Origin: JAADHG01 sp964418645
Lineage (GTDB): Bacteria; Bacteroidota; Bacteroidia; Flavobacteriales; Flavobacteriaceae
Direction: 5' to 3'
DNA length: 38,526 bases
NCBI GenBank assembly: GCA_964418645.1
Contig: CAYQME010000021.1
Coordinates: 1-38,526, forward strand
This document shows, piece after piece, positions 23,019 through 31,715 of this stretch (its first letter is position 1; the number at the start of each line of letters is the position of its first letter). The position numbers and the translations under genes are program-made. The notes under the pieces are model-generated. The model was not told the DNA's origin. It saw only the letters and a list, made by a program, of their open reading frames with translations, and made no database searches.

Positions 23019-24059
23019 ATGAAACACAGTAAAAAAGTATTTGATAATGTGTTAGACCTTATTGGAAAAACACCGCTTATTAGACTTCAAAAATTAACCT
23101 CAGATTTTAAAGGTGAATATTTAGCAAAAGTAGAAGCTTTTAATCCTGGACACTCCACAAAAGATAGAATAGCACTTTACATTATTGAAGAAGCCGAGAA
23201 AAGAGGAATCCTTTCTCCGGGAGATACTATTATTGAGACAACGTCCGGAAATACTGGATTTAGTATTGCAATGGTGAGTATTATTAAAGGGTACGAATGC
23301 ATTTTAGCCGTATCTTCTAAATCATCAGCCGATAAGATAGACATGCTTAAAACCATGGGAGCCAAGGTATATGTATGTCCTGCTCATGTTAGTGCAGACG
23401 ATCCAAGATCGTATTACCAAGTTGCTAAACGATTGCATGAAGAAATAAAAGGTTCAGTGTATATCAATCAGTATTTTAATGAGTTAAATATTGAAGCACA
23501 TTATAAAACTACAGGTCCTGAAATTTGGGAACAAACCGATGGAGAAATTACACATTTAGTAGCATGTAGCGGAACTGGTGGAACTATTTCAGGAACAGCA
23601 AAATATTTAAAAGAACAAAACCCAGATATTAAAATTATTGGAGTAGATGCTTTTGGTTCTGTTTTACAAAAATACCACGAGACACGTGAGTTTGATGCTA
23701 ATGAAATTTATCCATATAGAATTGAAGGATTAGGTAAAAATTTAATCCCAACAGCAACCGATTTTGATGTTATAGATAAGTTTATCAAAGTAACTGATGA
23801 AGAAAGTGCACATACTTCGAGAGAAATTGCAAGAACAGAGGGCTTATTTGTTGGCTATACAAGTGGTGCAGCATTTCAAGCAATTAAGCAATTAAATGAA
23901 GAAGGAGAATTTAAAAAAGGAAATAAAATTGTAGTTATATTTCCAGACCATGGATCCCGTTATATGAGTAAAGTATATAGCGATAAGTGGATGGAAGAAC
24001 AAGGCTTTTTTGATAGTAAGAATGAAGCTACAATAAAAAAAATTCAGTATATAGATTAA
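23019..24059 (+). CDS. Cysteine-synthase/CBS-like PLP enzyme, candidate cysteate synthase
   Basis: A 346-residue fold-type II PLP enzyme. The Schiff-base Lys48 lies in NPGHSTKDR, where ordinary CysK/CBS has G/S-S-V-K-D-R. The substrate loop TTSGNTGFS and phosphate loop CSGTGGTISGT are intact. The C-terminal YMSKVYSDKWMEEQGFF resembles the catalytic core of cystathionine beta-synthase more than CysK. The next gene encodes an alpha-oxoamine synthase of the serine palmitoyltransferase type. In Bacteroidota, capnine (sulfonolipid) synthesis uses a PLP cysteate synthase (CapA, phosphoserine plus sulfite) and a cysteate fatty-acyltransferase (CapB), as I recall. The pairing therefore suggests cysteate synthase; ordinary cysteine synthesis is the alternative. 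It has its own promoter box and terminator. Confidence 0.75.
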   Translation: MKHSKKVFDNVLDLIGKTPLIRLQKLTSDFKGEYLAKVEAFNPGHSTKDRIALYIIEEAEKRGILSPGDTIIETTSGNTGFSIAMVSIIKGYECILAVSSKSSADKIDMLKTMGAKVYVCPAHVSADDPRSYYQVAKRLHEEIKGSVYINQYFNELNIEAHYKTTGPEIWEQTDGEITHLVACSGTGGTISGTAKYLKEQNPDIKIIGVDAFGSVLQKYHETREFDANEIYPYRIEGLGKNLIPTATDFDVIDKFIKVTDEESAHTSREIARTEGLFVGYTSGAAFQAIKQLNEEGEFKKGNKIVVIFPDHGSRYMSKVYSDKWMEEQGFFDSKNEATIKKIQYID

Positions 24060-24080
24060 GATTATATATTAATAATATTT

Positions 24081-24121
24081 ACCTGTAACATTGATTATTA
24101 TTGATGTTGCAGGTTTTTTTT
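24081..24121 (+). terminator. Terminator after the cysteate-synthase candidate
   Basis: ACCTGTAACAT, a 12-base AT-rich loop and ATGTTGCAGGT (one G-U pair) followed by eight T. It separates transcription of the two lipid-pathway candidates. Confidence 0.8.
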
Positions 24122-24182
24122 ATGGTTAGGAATTTGTAAATAAGTGCAAATAAAATTATTGTGTTGTGAAAATTTAATTGAT

Positions 24183-24190
24183 TAAATTTG
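24183..24190 (+). promoter_or_regulatory. -7 box (TAAATTTG) of the alpha-oxoamine synthase gene
   Basis: TAAATTTG matches TAnnTTTG 28 bases before the ATG. TTG triplets at 24159-24161 (21-base spacing) or 24164-24166 (16-base spacing) could serve as the -33 element. Confidence 0.5.
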
Positions 24191-24218
24191 CTGCAACTAA
24201 ACTAATGACGTATTACAG

Positions 24219-25478
24219 ATGAAGGATTTATTTGAAAAGATATATAGAGATAAAGGACCATTAGGAAAATGGGCTTCTCACGCAGAAGGTTATTTTGTTT
24301 TTCCAAAGTTAGAAGGTGAAATTTCCAATCGGATGAAGTTTCAAGGAAAAGATGTAATTACTTGGAGTATTAATGATTACTTAGGATTAGCAAATCATCC
24401 AGAAGTTCGTAAAGTTGATGGAGAAGCTGGAATTAAATATGGTTCAGCATATCCTATGGGTGCTCGTATGATGTCTGGTCACACATCTTTACACGAACAG
24501 TTACAAGATGAACTGTCAGAATTTGTAAATAAAGAATCAGCATACTTACTAAATTTTGGTTACCAAGGAATGCTTTCTACTATTGATGCATTGGTTACAA
24601 AACATGATGTTATTGTGTACGATGTTGATGCACATGCTTGTATTATCGATGGTGTGCGTTTACATATGGGAAAACGATTTACTTATAAGCATAATGATGT
24701 TGAGAGTTTAGAAAAAAACTTAGAAAGAGCTACTAAAATGGCTGAGCATACAGGAGGAGGTGTTTTGGTTATAACTGAGGGTGTTTTTGGTATGCGAGGC
24801 GAGCAAGGAAGATTGAAAGAGATTGTTGCTCTTAAAAAAGATTATAACTTTAGATTACTTGTAGATGATGCTCATGGTTTTGGTACTTTAGGTAAAACAG
24901 GTGCTGGAGCAGGCGAAGAACAAGGTGTACAAAAAGATATTGATGTGTATTTTGCCACTTTTGCAAAATCAATGGCAGGAACTGGTGCTTTTATTGCTGC
25001 AGATAAAGAGGTTATTGATTATTTGAAATATAATCTACGTTCACAAATGTTTGCCAAATCATTACAAATGCAACTCGTAGTAGGTGCATTAAAACGTTTG
25101 GACATGTTACGTACAATGCCAGAATTAAAGGAAAATCTTTGGAAAATTGTAAAGGCATTACAATCTGGTTTAAAAGAACGTGGTTTTGATATTGGTAACA
25201 CACAAAGTTGTGTAACTCCTGTGTATTTACAAGGTAGTGTTCCAGAGGCAATGGCATTGGTACGAGATTTAAGAGAAAAACACGGAATTTTCTGTTCTAT
25301 TGTAGTATATCCTGTAGTTCCAAAAGGAGTGATTTTATTGCGAATGATACCTACAGCTACACATACTCTAAAAGATGTTGAAGAAACATTAATCGCTTTT
25401 TCTGCAATTAGAGAACGTTTAGAAAATGGTACTTATAAAAGATTATCAGCTGCTGTAGTTGCTGAATTAGGAGAATAA
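24219..25478 (+). CDS. Alpha-oxoamine synthase, candidate cysteate/serine fatty-acyltransferase
   Basis: A 419-residue PLP enzyme of the alpha-oxoamine synthase family (2-amino-3-oxobutyrate CoA ligase, AONS and serine palmitoyltransferase relatives). Features: WSINDYLGLANHPEVR, MGARMMSGHTSLHEQLQDEL, DVDAHACIIDGVR with the His that stacks on PLP, VDDAHGFGTLGKTGAG with the cofactor Asp, and Schiff-base Lys250 in FATFAKSMAGTGAF. The N-terminal extension IYRDKGPLGKWASHAEGYFVFP is typical of the Bacteroidota lipid-forming branch, and no tdh lies nearby, so Kbl is unlikely. It would condense a fatty acyl donor with L-cysteate (capnine) or L-serine (sphinganine). The upstream cysteine-synthase-like gene favours cysteate. 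A converging GNAT acyltransferase could add the N-acyl chain. Confidence 0.82.
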   Translation: MKDLFEKIYRDKGPLGKWASHAEGYFVFPKLEGEISNRMKFQGKDVITWSINDYLGLANHPEVRKVDGEAGIKYGSAYPMGARMMSGHTSLHEQLQDELSEFVNKESAYLLNFGYQGMLSTIDALVTKHDVIVYDVDAHACIIDGVRLHMGKRFTYKHNDVESLEKNLERATKMAEHTGGGVLVITEGVFGMRGEQGRLKEIVALKKDYNFRLLVDDAHGFGTLGKTGAGAGEEQGVQKDIDVYFATFAKSMAGTGAFIAADKEVIDYLKYNLRSQMFAKSLQMQLVVGALKRLDMLRTMPELKENLWKIVKALQSGLKERGFDIGNTQSCVTPVYLQGSVPEAMALVRDLREKHGIFCSIVVYPVVPKGVILLRMIPTATHTLKDVEETLIAFSAIRERLENGTYKRLSAAVVAELGE

Positions 25479-25498
25479 TTTTTAACGTATAGAATAAT

Positions 25499-25529
25499 AA
25501 AAAAGCCACTCATTCGAGCGACTTTTTTT
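25499..25529. terminator. Bidirectional terminator between converging lipid genes
   Basis: An A-run, GCCACTC, loop ATTC, GAGCGAC and a T-run. The stem has two mismatches. It lies between the oxoamine synthase stop and the GNAT stop. Confidence 0.7.
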
Positions 25530-26655
25530 ATTGTATTTCTTTTTTAAAAGTACATCGTCTTTTGTGGGTAACAGGTTTAAAATTTTTCCATAACTGATGT
25601 ATGGCTGTATTATCATCTAACTCTGGACCTCTAATACACATTTTAATACCTTTTTGGGTAAATGTTTTATGAAATTCATGAAAAATAATTGCAGTAACAC
25701 CTTTGTTCTGGTATTCTGGCAAAACTCCAATTAAATAAAAGGTTATAGTTTTACTATACTTTTTAGCATGAAGCAAATGCTTAATTCCAAATGGAAAAAG
25801 CTTACCATTAATTTTCTGCAATGCTTTAGCATACGATGGTGTTACAATACCAAAGCCAACTAATTTATCATCTTTATCTAAAATAAACTTAACATATTCA
25901 GGATTGAGAAAGCCTATAAACTTTTTCTTGAAATACTCACGTTGTTCATCATTAATTTCAACAAAAGATGAGAGTACAGCATACGAACTAGAAAAAACAT
26001 CAAACATTTCATCTGTGTATGGCAGGATATGTTTATTATTGGTAAAATTTAAAGCTTTTAATTGATATCTCTTTTTAATAAGGGCTTGCACTCTTGAGAA
26101 AAACTGAGGTTTGATATCTTCAAACTTCATTTTATTTTCAGAATATTTCTTTCCTATTTCAAAACCAAGATCTTTAAAATGCTTTGCATAATATGGATGG
26201 TTATGCCAAGTAATCATACTTCCAATTTCATCAAACCCATCGGTAAGTACACCAACTTTATCTAAGTTAGAAAACCCAAGCGGACCTTCCATATGATTCA
26301 AATCGTTGGCTTTACCAATATCATGAACTTTTTCTAATAAAGCTTTGGTAACTTCAATATCATCAATAACATCAAACCAACCAAAGCGCATTTTTTTAAC
26401 TCCTTGGCCGTCAACTTCTAATCGATTTATAATAGCAGCTATGCGCCCAACGATTTTAGATTTGCGATAAGCTAAAAAAAGCTGAGCTTCTGCATCTTTA
26501 AAAACAGGGTTTATTTTTTTATCGAAAGTTTTTATTTCCTCACTAATAATAGGAGGCACCCAGTATTTAGATTTTTTATATAGCGCAAAAGGAAACTTAA
26601 CAAATGCTTTAGTATCCTTTTTAGAAAGTACTTCTTTAATTTCAACCCTATTCAT
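25528..26655 (-). CDS. GNAT-fold acyltransferase, candidate lipid N-acyltransferase
   Basis: A 375-residue protein. The N-terminus (AFVKFPFALYKKSKYWVPPI, then NPVFKDAEAQLFLAYRKSKIVGRIAAIIN) and C-terminus (YLIGVLPEYQNKGVTAIIFHEF) match a family of large GNAT-related proteins usually annotated N-acetyltransferase. The Q-N-K-G-V segment is the acyl-CoA/ACP-binding loop of GNATs. As I recall, the bacterial ceramide synthase described in Caulobacter belongs to a GNAT-like group. Its position tail-to-tail with the oxoamine synthase makes it a candidate for N-acylation of the long-chain base (capnine to N-acyl-capnine, or sphinganine to dihydroceramide). Its ATG overlaps the end of the outer-membrane protein gene by 8 bases, so the two are coupled. 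The function is inference. Confidence 0.75.
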   Translation of the reverse strand: MNRVEIKEVLSKKDTKAFVKFPFALYKKSKYWVPPIISEEIKTFDKKINPVFKDAEAQLFLAYRKSKIVGRIAAIINRLEVDGQGVKKMRFGWFDVIDDIEVTKALLEKVHDIGKANDLNHMEGPLGFSNLDKVGVLTDGFDEIGSMITWHNHPYYAKHFKDLGFEIGKKYSENKMKFEDIKPQFFSRVQALIKKRYQLKALNFTNNKHILPYTDEMFDVFSSSYAVLSSFVEINDEQREYFKKKFIGFLNPEYVKFILDKDDKLVGFGIVTPSYAKALQKINGKLFPFGIKHLLHAKKYSKTITFYLIGVLPEYQNKGVTAIIFHEFHKTFTQKGIKMCIRGPELDDNTAIHQLWKNFKPVTHKRRCTFKKEIQ

Positions 26656-27535
26656 TCACCTTGTCTTTATGAAAATCTAAACGATATGAAGCTCCAAAAT
26701 TAACACTAAAAACGGAAGGTGTATCTTTTGTATTAAATGTTAGTGCAGTATCAAATTGTAAATCTTTGCTCAATAAATAAGCACCTCCAAATCGAAATAA
26801 ATTATCAGCATAAAAATCACTTTTTATACCCTGTGCTTCTCCAAAAATAACCCATTTTGGATTAAATGAATGTGTTAATGTGAGTATATATTGAAAATCG
26901 GATTGATCACTACCAATTCTATCCTTTATAAAATTCATTACAAAAACCCATCCACCTGCAAAATTGTTTTGTGTGGCTATCATAACTCTTGGGCTAATCC
27001 CTTTAACTCCAGCTGCAGTATATGGATTATTGTCTGCATCAAAATTTACACCAGCAGCAATTGCAACAGCTGGAATTAATGATTTCCATTTAAAACTATG
27101 ATTGGCTTTCCAACTGTATAAATTGGGTTTATCTTCTCCTGCATTTTTATTCGGATCGTAAACCAAGTATTTTGCACCAATAGAAACAGTTTTGAAATTA
27201 CTTCTTTTTTGTTCAAAGTTAGTAGAAGAAAATAATGTTTTAGTATCATTTTGGTAGGTGCCTTCAATGTTGAGTTCTAAGGCTTCAAGAAGTAAACCAT
27301 ATCGCGTCGCAAAGTCAACACCAAATCCAGAAACTTCATATCTTGTTGCTGGAGTACGTTTTTCATTTATAATATAAGGGCCAATTTCAAATTGTACAAC
27401 ATTTGTTCCAACTGAAAAAGCACTACTTGAAACACCTGGTCTATTGGAGTTAATAACTTCAGTATATTGACCAAATGCTGTTGTTGAAAAGACAAGGCAA
27501 GTTAATAGTAGAAAATAGGCTTTGTTTAATTTCAT
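26648..27535 (-). CDS. Outer-membrane beta-barrel protein (transporter-like family)
   Basis: A 295-residue protein with a clear signal peptide (MKLNKAYFLLLTCLVFSTTAFG) and then alternating amphipathic strands up to the C-terminal FSVNFGASYRLDF. The start INSNRPGVSSSAFSVGTNVVQFE is shared with Bacteroidota outer-membrane proteins annotated as transporter or MetA-pathway-of-phenol-degradation-like. The frame also has an ATG at 27556, but the one at 27535 gives a proper signal peptide. The gene overlaps the GNAT gene by 8 bases and precedes it in the same operon, so a role in export or placement of the lipid product can be suggested. No sequence motif proves this. Confidence 0.8.
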   Translation of the reverse strand: MKLNKAYFLLLTCLVFSTTAFGQYTEVINSNRPGVSSSAFSVGTNVVQFEIGPYIINEKRTPATRYEVSGFGVDFATRYGLLLEALELNIEGTYQNDTKTLFSSTNFEQKRSNFKTVSIGAKYLVYDPNKNAGEDKPNLYSWKANHSFKWKSLIPAVAIAAGVNFDADNNPYTAAGVKGISPRVMIATQNNFAGGWVFVMNFIKDRIGSDQSDFQYILTLTHSFNPKWVIFGEAQGIKSDFYADNLFRFGGAYLLSKDLQFDTALTFNTKDTPSVFSVNFGASYRLDFHKDKVNE

Positions 27536-27615
27536 TATAGTTTTGTTAGTTATCAAATATATAGATTTTATATTTTTTTTATGACCTATAAACGGAATTT
27601 AAATTGGAAGAATTG

Positions 27616-27623
27616 TATTTTTG
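27616..27623 (+). promoter_or_regulatory. -7 box (TATTTTTG) of the DUF4834-YfhO unit
   Basis: TATTTTTG matches TAnnTTTG 16 bases before the ATG at 27640. No -33 TTG is seen at 19 bases. Confidence 0.45.
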
Positions 27624-27639
27624 ATTAAAATTTTAATTT

Positions 27640-27921
27640 ATGTTGCAGTTTGCTTCACTTACTGGCTTTGTAAGAACAATTTTAATAATACTTTTAATTT
27701 GGTATGGCGTAAAAATACTATCTAGGGTTTTTGCACCTTTATTAATGCGCTATGTTGCTAAAAAAACTCAGCAAAAGTTTGGGCAACAGTTTAATCAATA
27801 TCAAAAACCACCACCATCTACAAAGAATGAAGGTGAAATTTCCATTGATAAGATGCCTAATAAAAATGAAACTTCAAATAAAGATGCTGGTGAATATGTA
27901 GATTACGAAGAAATTGATTAA
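27640..27921 (+). CDS. DUF4834 family small membrane protein
   Basis: A 93-residue protein. One hydrophobic helix (about 8-30, TGFVRTILIILLIWYGVKIL) is followed by a basic stretch (RYVAKKTQQKF), a Gln/Asn/Pro-rich linker and an acidic end (GEYVDYEEID). This matches the DUF4834 family found across Bacteroidota next to yfhO-like genes. Function unknown. It begins 16 bases after a -7 box and ends 30 bases before the YfhO gene, so it leads the glycan operon. Confidence 0.85.
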   Translation: MLQFASLTGFVRTILIILLIWYGVKILSRVFAPLLMRYVAKKTQQKFGQQFNQYQKPPPSTKNEGEISIDKMPNKNETSNKDAGEYVDYEEID

Positions 27922-27951
27922 TTTTCTAGAAAATATTTTCAGTTATAATCC

Positions 27952-30366
27952 ATGCAATTTTCATTTAAAAAAATTCTTCCACACGCTTTAATTATAGTAG
28001 GCTTTGTGGCTGCTTCTTTATTGTATTTTAATCCTGTACTTAAAGGAAAACAGATTTTCCAGAGTGATATTATGCAATATACTGGAATGGCGAAGCAACA
28101 AAACGATTTTAGAGCTGAAACTGGTAAAGAAACCTATTGGACTAATGGTGCTTTTGGAGGTATGCCAACGTATTTATTGGGTGCGAAATATCCTCATAAC
28201 TATATTAAAAAACTAGATTTATCCCTTCGGTTTTTACCGCGACCTGCCGATTATTTATTCCTTTATTTTATTGGGTTTTATATATTACTCTTGGTATTAA
28301 AGGTTGATTTTAAATTAGCAGCACTTGGCGCCTTGGCTTTTGGTTTTTCAACCTATTTAATCATTCTACTTGGTGTTGGACATAACAGTAAAGCACATGC
28401 CATTGCATATATGCCTTTGGTGTTATCTGGTATATTGCTCACTTTTCAACGTAAATACATATTTGGGTTTTTGTTAACCGTAATTGCCATGTCACTGGAA
28501 ATTGTGGCAAATCACTTTCAAATGACCTATTATCTACTCTTATTGGTTATTGTTTTAGGAATTGCTTATTTAATTGATGCTTATAGAAAACAACAATTGC
28601 CGCATTTTTTTAAATCTGTTGGAATTTTAACAGTTGCTGTGATTCTTTCTATTGGTTTAAATGCTACCAATATTATGGCAACTCAAGAATACGTAGGAGA
28701 AAGTTATCGTGGAAAAAGCGAGTTGACCATTAATCCTGATGGTTCAGCAAAAGAGGTTACAAATGGTTTAGATAAAGAATATATAACTGAATATAGTTAT
28801 GGGATTATAGAGAGCTTTAATTTGTTTATTCCACGATTTATGGGTGGAAGCACTTATGAAAATGTTGGAAGGGACTCTAATGTGTACGACGCTTTTATTA
28901 GCTTGGGAGCTATGCCTATACAGGCCTTAAACGAAGTGAAACAAGCACCAACATATTGGGGAGATCAACCAATTGTAGAAGCACCAGCTTATGTAGGTGC
29001 AGTCACTATCTTTTTGTTTGTTTTGGGACTGTTTTTGGTAAAAGGCCGTTTAAAATGGTGGCTTGTTGGTGGTGTTATTTTGTCTTGGCTTTTATCACTT
29101 GGAAAGAATTTTGGACTGTTAACCGATGTGTTTATAGACTACGTTCCATTATATAATAAGTTTAGAGCAGTAAGTTCCATTCAAGTTATTTTAGAATTGT
29201 GTATTCCTGTGCTTGGTATTTTTGCTTTAGCAAGATTATTTAACGATTTTGATAAAAAAGACACAAAACTAAAGGCATTAAAATATACAACTGCTATTAC
29301 AGCTGGTATAGCACTTATATTCCTGTTATTTAAAGGAAGTTTATTTGATTTCTCTGGTATAAGAGATGGACAATATCTTCAAGCTTACGGGCAATCATTT
29401 ATAGATGCTCTAAAAGCAGATAGGAAAGGCATTTTTAATGCTGATACTATTCGTTCGTTGGTATTGGTATTGATTTCAGCTGGTGTTATTTGGCTATTTT
29501 TAAAAGATAAACTATCTGAAAAACTGGTTGTTATTGCTTTTGCTGTTTTGATTGTGTTAGATTTGGTAGGTGTTGATAGGCGCTATGTAAATAACGACGA
29601 TTTCGTCTCTGCTATTCAAGTGCAGAAACCATACCAAGCCAATGCAGCCGACCAAGAAATTAAAAAAGACAATTCGCATTATAGAGTGTACGATTTAACC
29701 ACTGGAAACACAAAACCATCTTATTTTCATAATTCATTAAATGGCTATACAGCTGCACGTATGAAACGATATAATGAACTCTTCGATTTTTACATTAGAA
29801 GAAATCATTTGGAAGTACTTAATATGTTAAATACTAAATATATTATTGCTCCAGCCGAAAATGGTCAGCCACAAGTATTCACAAATACTGACGCTAATGG
29901 AAATGCTTGGTTTATTGGTTCTTTTAAAGCAGTAAACACAGCAAATAATGAAATACTTGCCTTAGATAGCTTAAACACAAAGCATATAGCGGTTCTAAAT
30001 AAATCTCAATTTAATTTGGCTTCAAATACAACATATCAAGTAGATTCACTAGCAAATATAAAGTTGGTAGATTACAAACCAAACTATTTAAAATACGAAT
30101 CAAACAACACTAATAGTGGTTTTGCAGTTTTCTCCGAGAATTATTACCAAGAAGGTTGGCAAGCCTATATTGATGGTGTAGAAGCAGCACATGTAAGAGT
30201 AAACTATGTGCTTAGAGGTATGGATATACCTGCAGGAAACCATGCTATAGAGTTTAAATTTGAGCCACAAATTATAAAGACAGGGAGTGGTATTGCGTTA
30301 GTGAGTACTATAATTTTAGTTTTATTAATAATGGGAGGATTGTTTTATGAGTTTAAAAAGAAGTAA
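27952..30366 (+). CDS. YfhO family multispan membrane protein
   Basis: An 804-residue integral membrane protein of the YfhO family, with about a dozen transmembrane helices between residues 8 and 560 and a C-terminal soluble domain (about 570-770) before a last helix (near 780-800). Early conserved residues include FQSDIMQYTGMAKQQ and WTNGAFGGMPTY, which face the outside in GT-C-like glycosyltransferase folds; GHNSKAHAIAYMPL follows. Firmicute YfhO proteins help glycosylate teichoic acids using lipid-linked sugars, so a similar sugar-transfer role in the envelope is likely. The C-terminal YYQEGWQAYIDG segment is typical of the family. A glycosyltransferase and flippase follow on the same strand. 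Confidence 0.92.
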   Translation: MQFSFKKILPHALIIVGFVAASLLYFNPVLKGKQIFQSDIMQYTGMAKQQNDFRAETGKETYWTNGAFGGMPTYLLGAKYPHNYIKKLDLSLRFLPRPADYLFLYFIGFYILLLVLKVDFKLAALGALAFGFSTYLIILLGVGHNSKAHAIAYMPLVLSGILLTFQRKYIFGFLLTVIAMSLEIVANHFQMTYYLLLLVIVLGIAYLIDAYRKQQLPHFFKSVGILTVAVILSIGLNATNIMATQEYVGESYRGKSELTINPDGSAKEVTNGLDKEYITEYSYGIIESFNLFIPRFMGGSTYENVGRDSNVYDAFISLGAMPIQALNEVKQAPTYWGDQPIVEAPAYVGAVTIFLFVLGLFLVKGRLKWWLVGGVILSWLLSLGKNFGLLTDVFIDYVPLYNKFRAVSSIQVILELCIPVLGIFALARLFNDFDKKDTKLKALKYTTAITAGIALIFLLFKGSLFDFSGIRDGQYLQAYGQSFIDALKADRKGIFNADTIRSLVLVLISAGVIWLFLKDKLSEKLVVIAFAVLIVLDLVGVDRRYVNNDDFVSAIQVQKPYQANAADQEIKKDNSHYRVYDLTTGNTKPSYFHNSLNGYTAARMKRYNELFDFYIRRNHLEVLNMLNTKYIIAPAENGQPQVFTNTDANGNAWFIGSFKAVNTANNEILALDSLNTKHIAVLNKSQFNLASNTTYQVDSLANIKLVDYKPNYLKYESNNTNSGFAVFSENYYQEGWQAYIDGVEAAHVRVNYVLRGMDIPAGNHAIEFKFEPQIIKTGSGIALVSTIILVLLIMGGLFYEFKKK

Positions 30367-30430
30367 CTTGTAGTTCTTATAATTATTAAGTGTCAATTAA
30401 TAAGATTTCTGTGTGTGCAGGAATTAAAAC

Positions 30431-31708
30431 ATGAAAAAAGTACTCATCATAACATATTATTGGCCACCAGCAGGAGGTCCTGGAGTACAGCGTTGGTTAA
30501 AATTTGTTAAGTATCTTAAAAACTTTAATGTTGAACCCATTGTATATATTCCGGAGAATCCATGTTATCCTATATTAGATGAGAGTTTAATAGGTGAGAT
30601 TTCAAAAAATATTACTATTTTAAAACAACCAATTAAAGAGCCTTATAAAGTAGCTGCAACTTTCTCAAATAAGCAATCAAGGACTATAAGTAAGGGTATT
30701 ATTTCAGAGAAGAAAAAACAAAATATCATTGAGAAGTTATTGCTTTTTATTCGTGGTAATTTCTATATTCCTGATGCACGTAAAAATTGGATAAAACCTT
30801 CAGTAAGTTTTCTTTCAAGCTATATTAAAGAGCATAATATTAATACTATTATTACAACAGGACCACCTCATAGTATGCACCTTATAGGTTTAAATTTAAA
30901 GCAAAACTTTAGTTTAAAATGGATAGCTGATTTTAGAGATCCTTGGACAACTATTGGCTATCATAAAAAGCTAAAGCTTTTAAGATTCGCTCGATTGAAA
31001 CATAAAAAGTTAGAATCTGAAGTACTTAACAACGCAGATCAAATTGTTGTAACGAGCCCGACAACAAAGCGAGAATTTGAAGCAATAACAAATAAGCCTA
31101 TTACAGTAATCACTAATGGTTATGATACAAATACAGTAGAGGAGACTGTTTTAGATACTAAGTTTTCTTTTGCACATATTGGGTCGTTGTTGTCTGAAAG
31201 AAACCCAGAGGTTTTATGGCAAGTTTTGAGTGATATCGTTAGAGATGATAAAGTATTTCAATCACAGTTTCAGTTAAACTTGGTTGGTGCTGTAAGCAAA
31301 GAGGTTTTAGGAAGTCTCGATGCTCATAACCTTTCTCAGTTTGTAAACTTGGTAGGTTATGTATCTCATGATGACGCTATACGCTATCAAAAGCAGTCGC
31401 AAGTCTTGTTGTTAATTAAAATAGATTCTGAAGACACCAAATGCATTATCCCAGGAAAACTATTTGAGTATATGGTATCCAATAGACCAATTTTAGCTTT
31501 AGGACCTAAAGACTCTGATGTAGCGCAAATAATTGCATCAACTAATACAGGAGATTACTTTGATTATTCAGAATATGAAAATTTAAAGCACAAGATATTA
31601 CAACACTTCAATGCGTTTAGGCATCATAATTTACAAAGTCATGGTATTGGTTTACAACAATATAGTAGAAAAGAGCTAACTAAAAAACTTTCAGATTTAA
31701 TAGCATAA
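30431..31708 (+). CDS. GT4-type glycosyltransferase
   Basis: A 425-residue GT-B-fold glycosyltransferase, cytosolic or membrane-associated. The N-terminal domain opens with VLIITYYWPPAGGPGVQRW, the Gly-rich acceptor-side loop of this GT4 branch. TTGPPHSMHLIGL and WIADFRDPW are conserved inside the N-terminal half. The donor domain has FAHIGSLLSERNPEV, LVGYVSHDDAIRYQKQSQVLLL and the nucleotide-sugar region CIIPGKLFEYMVSNRPILALG, where K-x-F/Y-E-Y-x-x-x-x-x-P is the E-x7-E-like motif. Donor and acceptor are unknown. It follows YfhO by 64 bases and precedes the flippase by 7, indicating a glycan-assembly operon. Confidence 0.93.
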   Translation: MKKVLIITYYWPPAGGPGVQRWLKFVKYLKNFNVEPIVYIPENPCYPILDESLIGEISKNITILKQPIKEPYKVAATFSNKQSRTISKGIISEKKKQNIIEKLLLFIRGNFYIPDARKNWIKPSVSFLSSYIKEHNINTIITTGPPHSMHLIGLNLKQNFSLKWIADFRDPWTTIGYHKKLKLLRFARLKHKKLESEVLNNADQIVVTSPTTKREFEAITNKPITVITNGYDTNTVEETVLDTKFSFAHIGSLLSERNPEVLWQVLSDIVRDDKVFQSQFQLNLVGAVSKEVLGSLDAHNLSQFVNLVGYVSHDDAIRYQKQSQVLLLIKIDSEDTKCIIPGKLFEYMVSNRPILALGPKDSDVAQIIASTNTGDYFDYSEYENLKHKILQHFNAFRHHNLQSHGIGLQQYSRKELTKKLSDLIA

Positions 31709-31715
31709 TCAATCT

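Noticed and set aside
24219..25478. Glycine C-acetyltransferase (Kbl) reading of the oxoamine synthase
   Set aside because: No threonine dehydrogenase nearby, and the N-terminal extension resembles the lipid-forming branch; not fully excluded.
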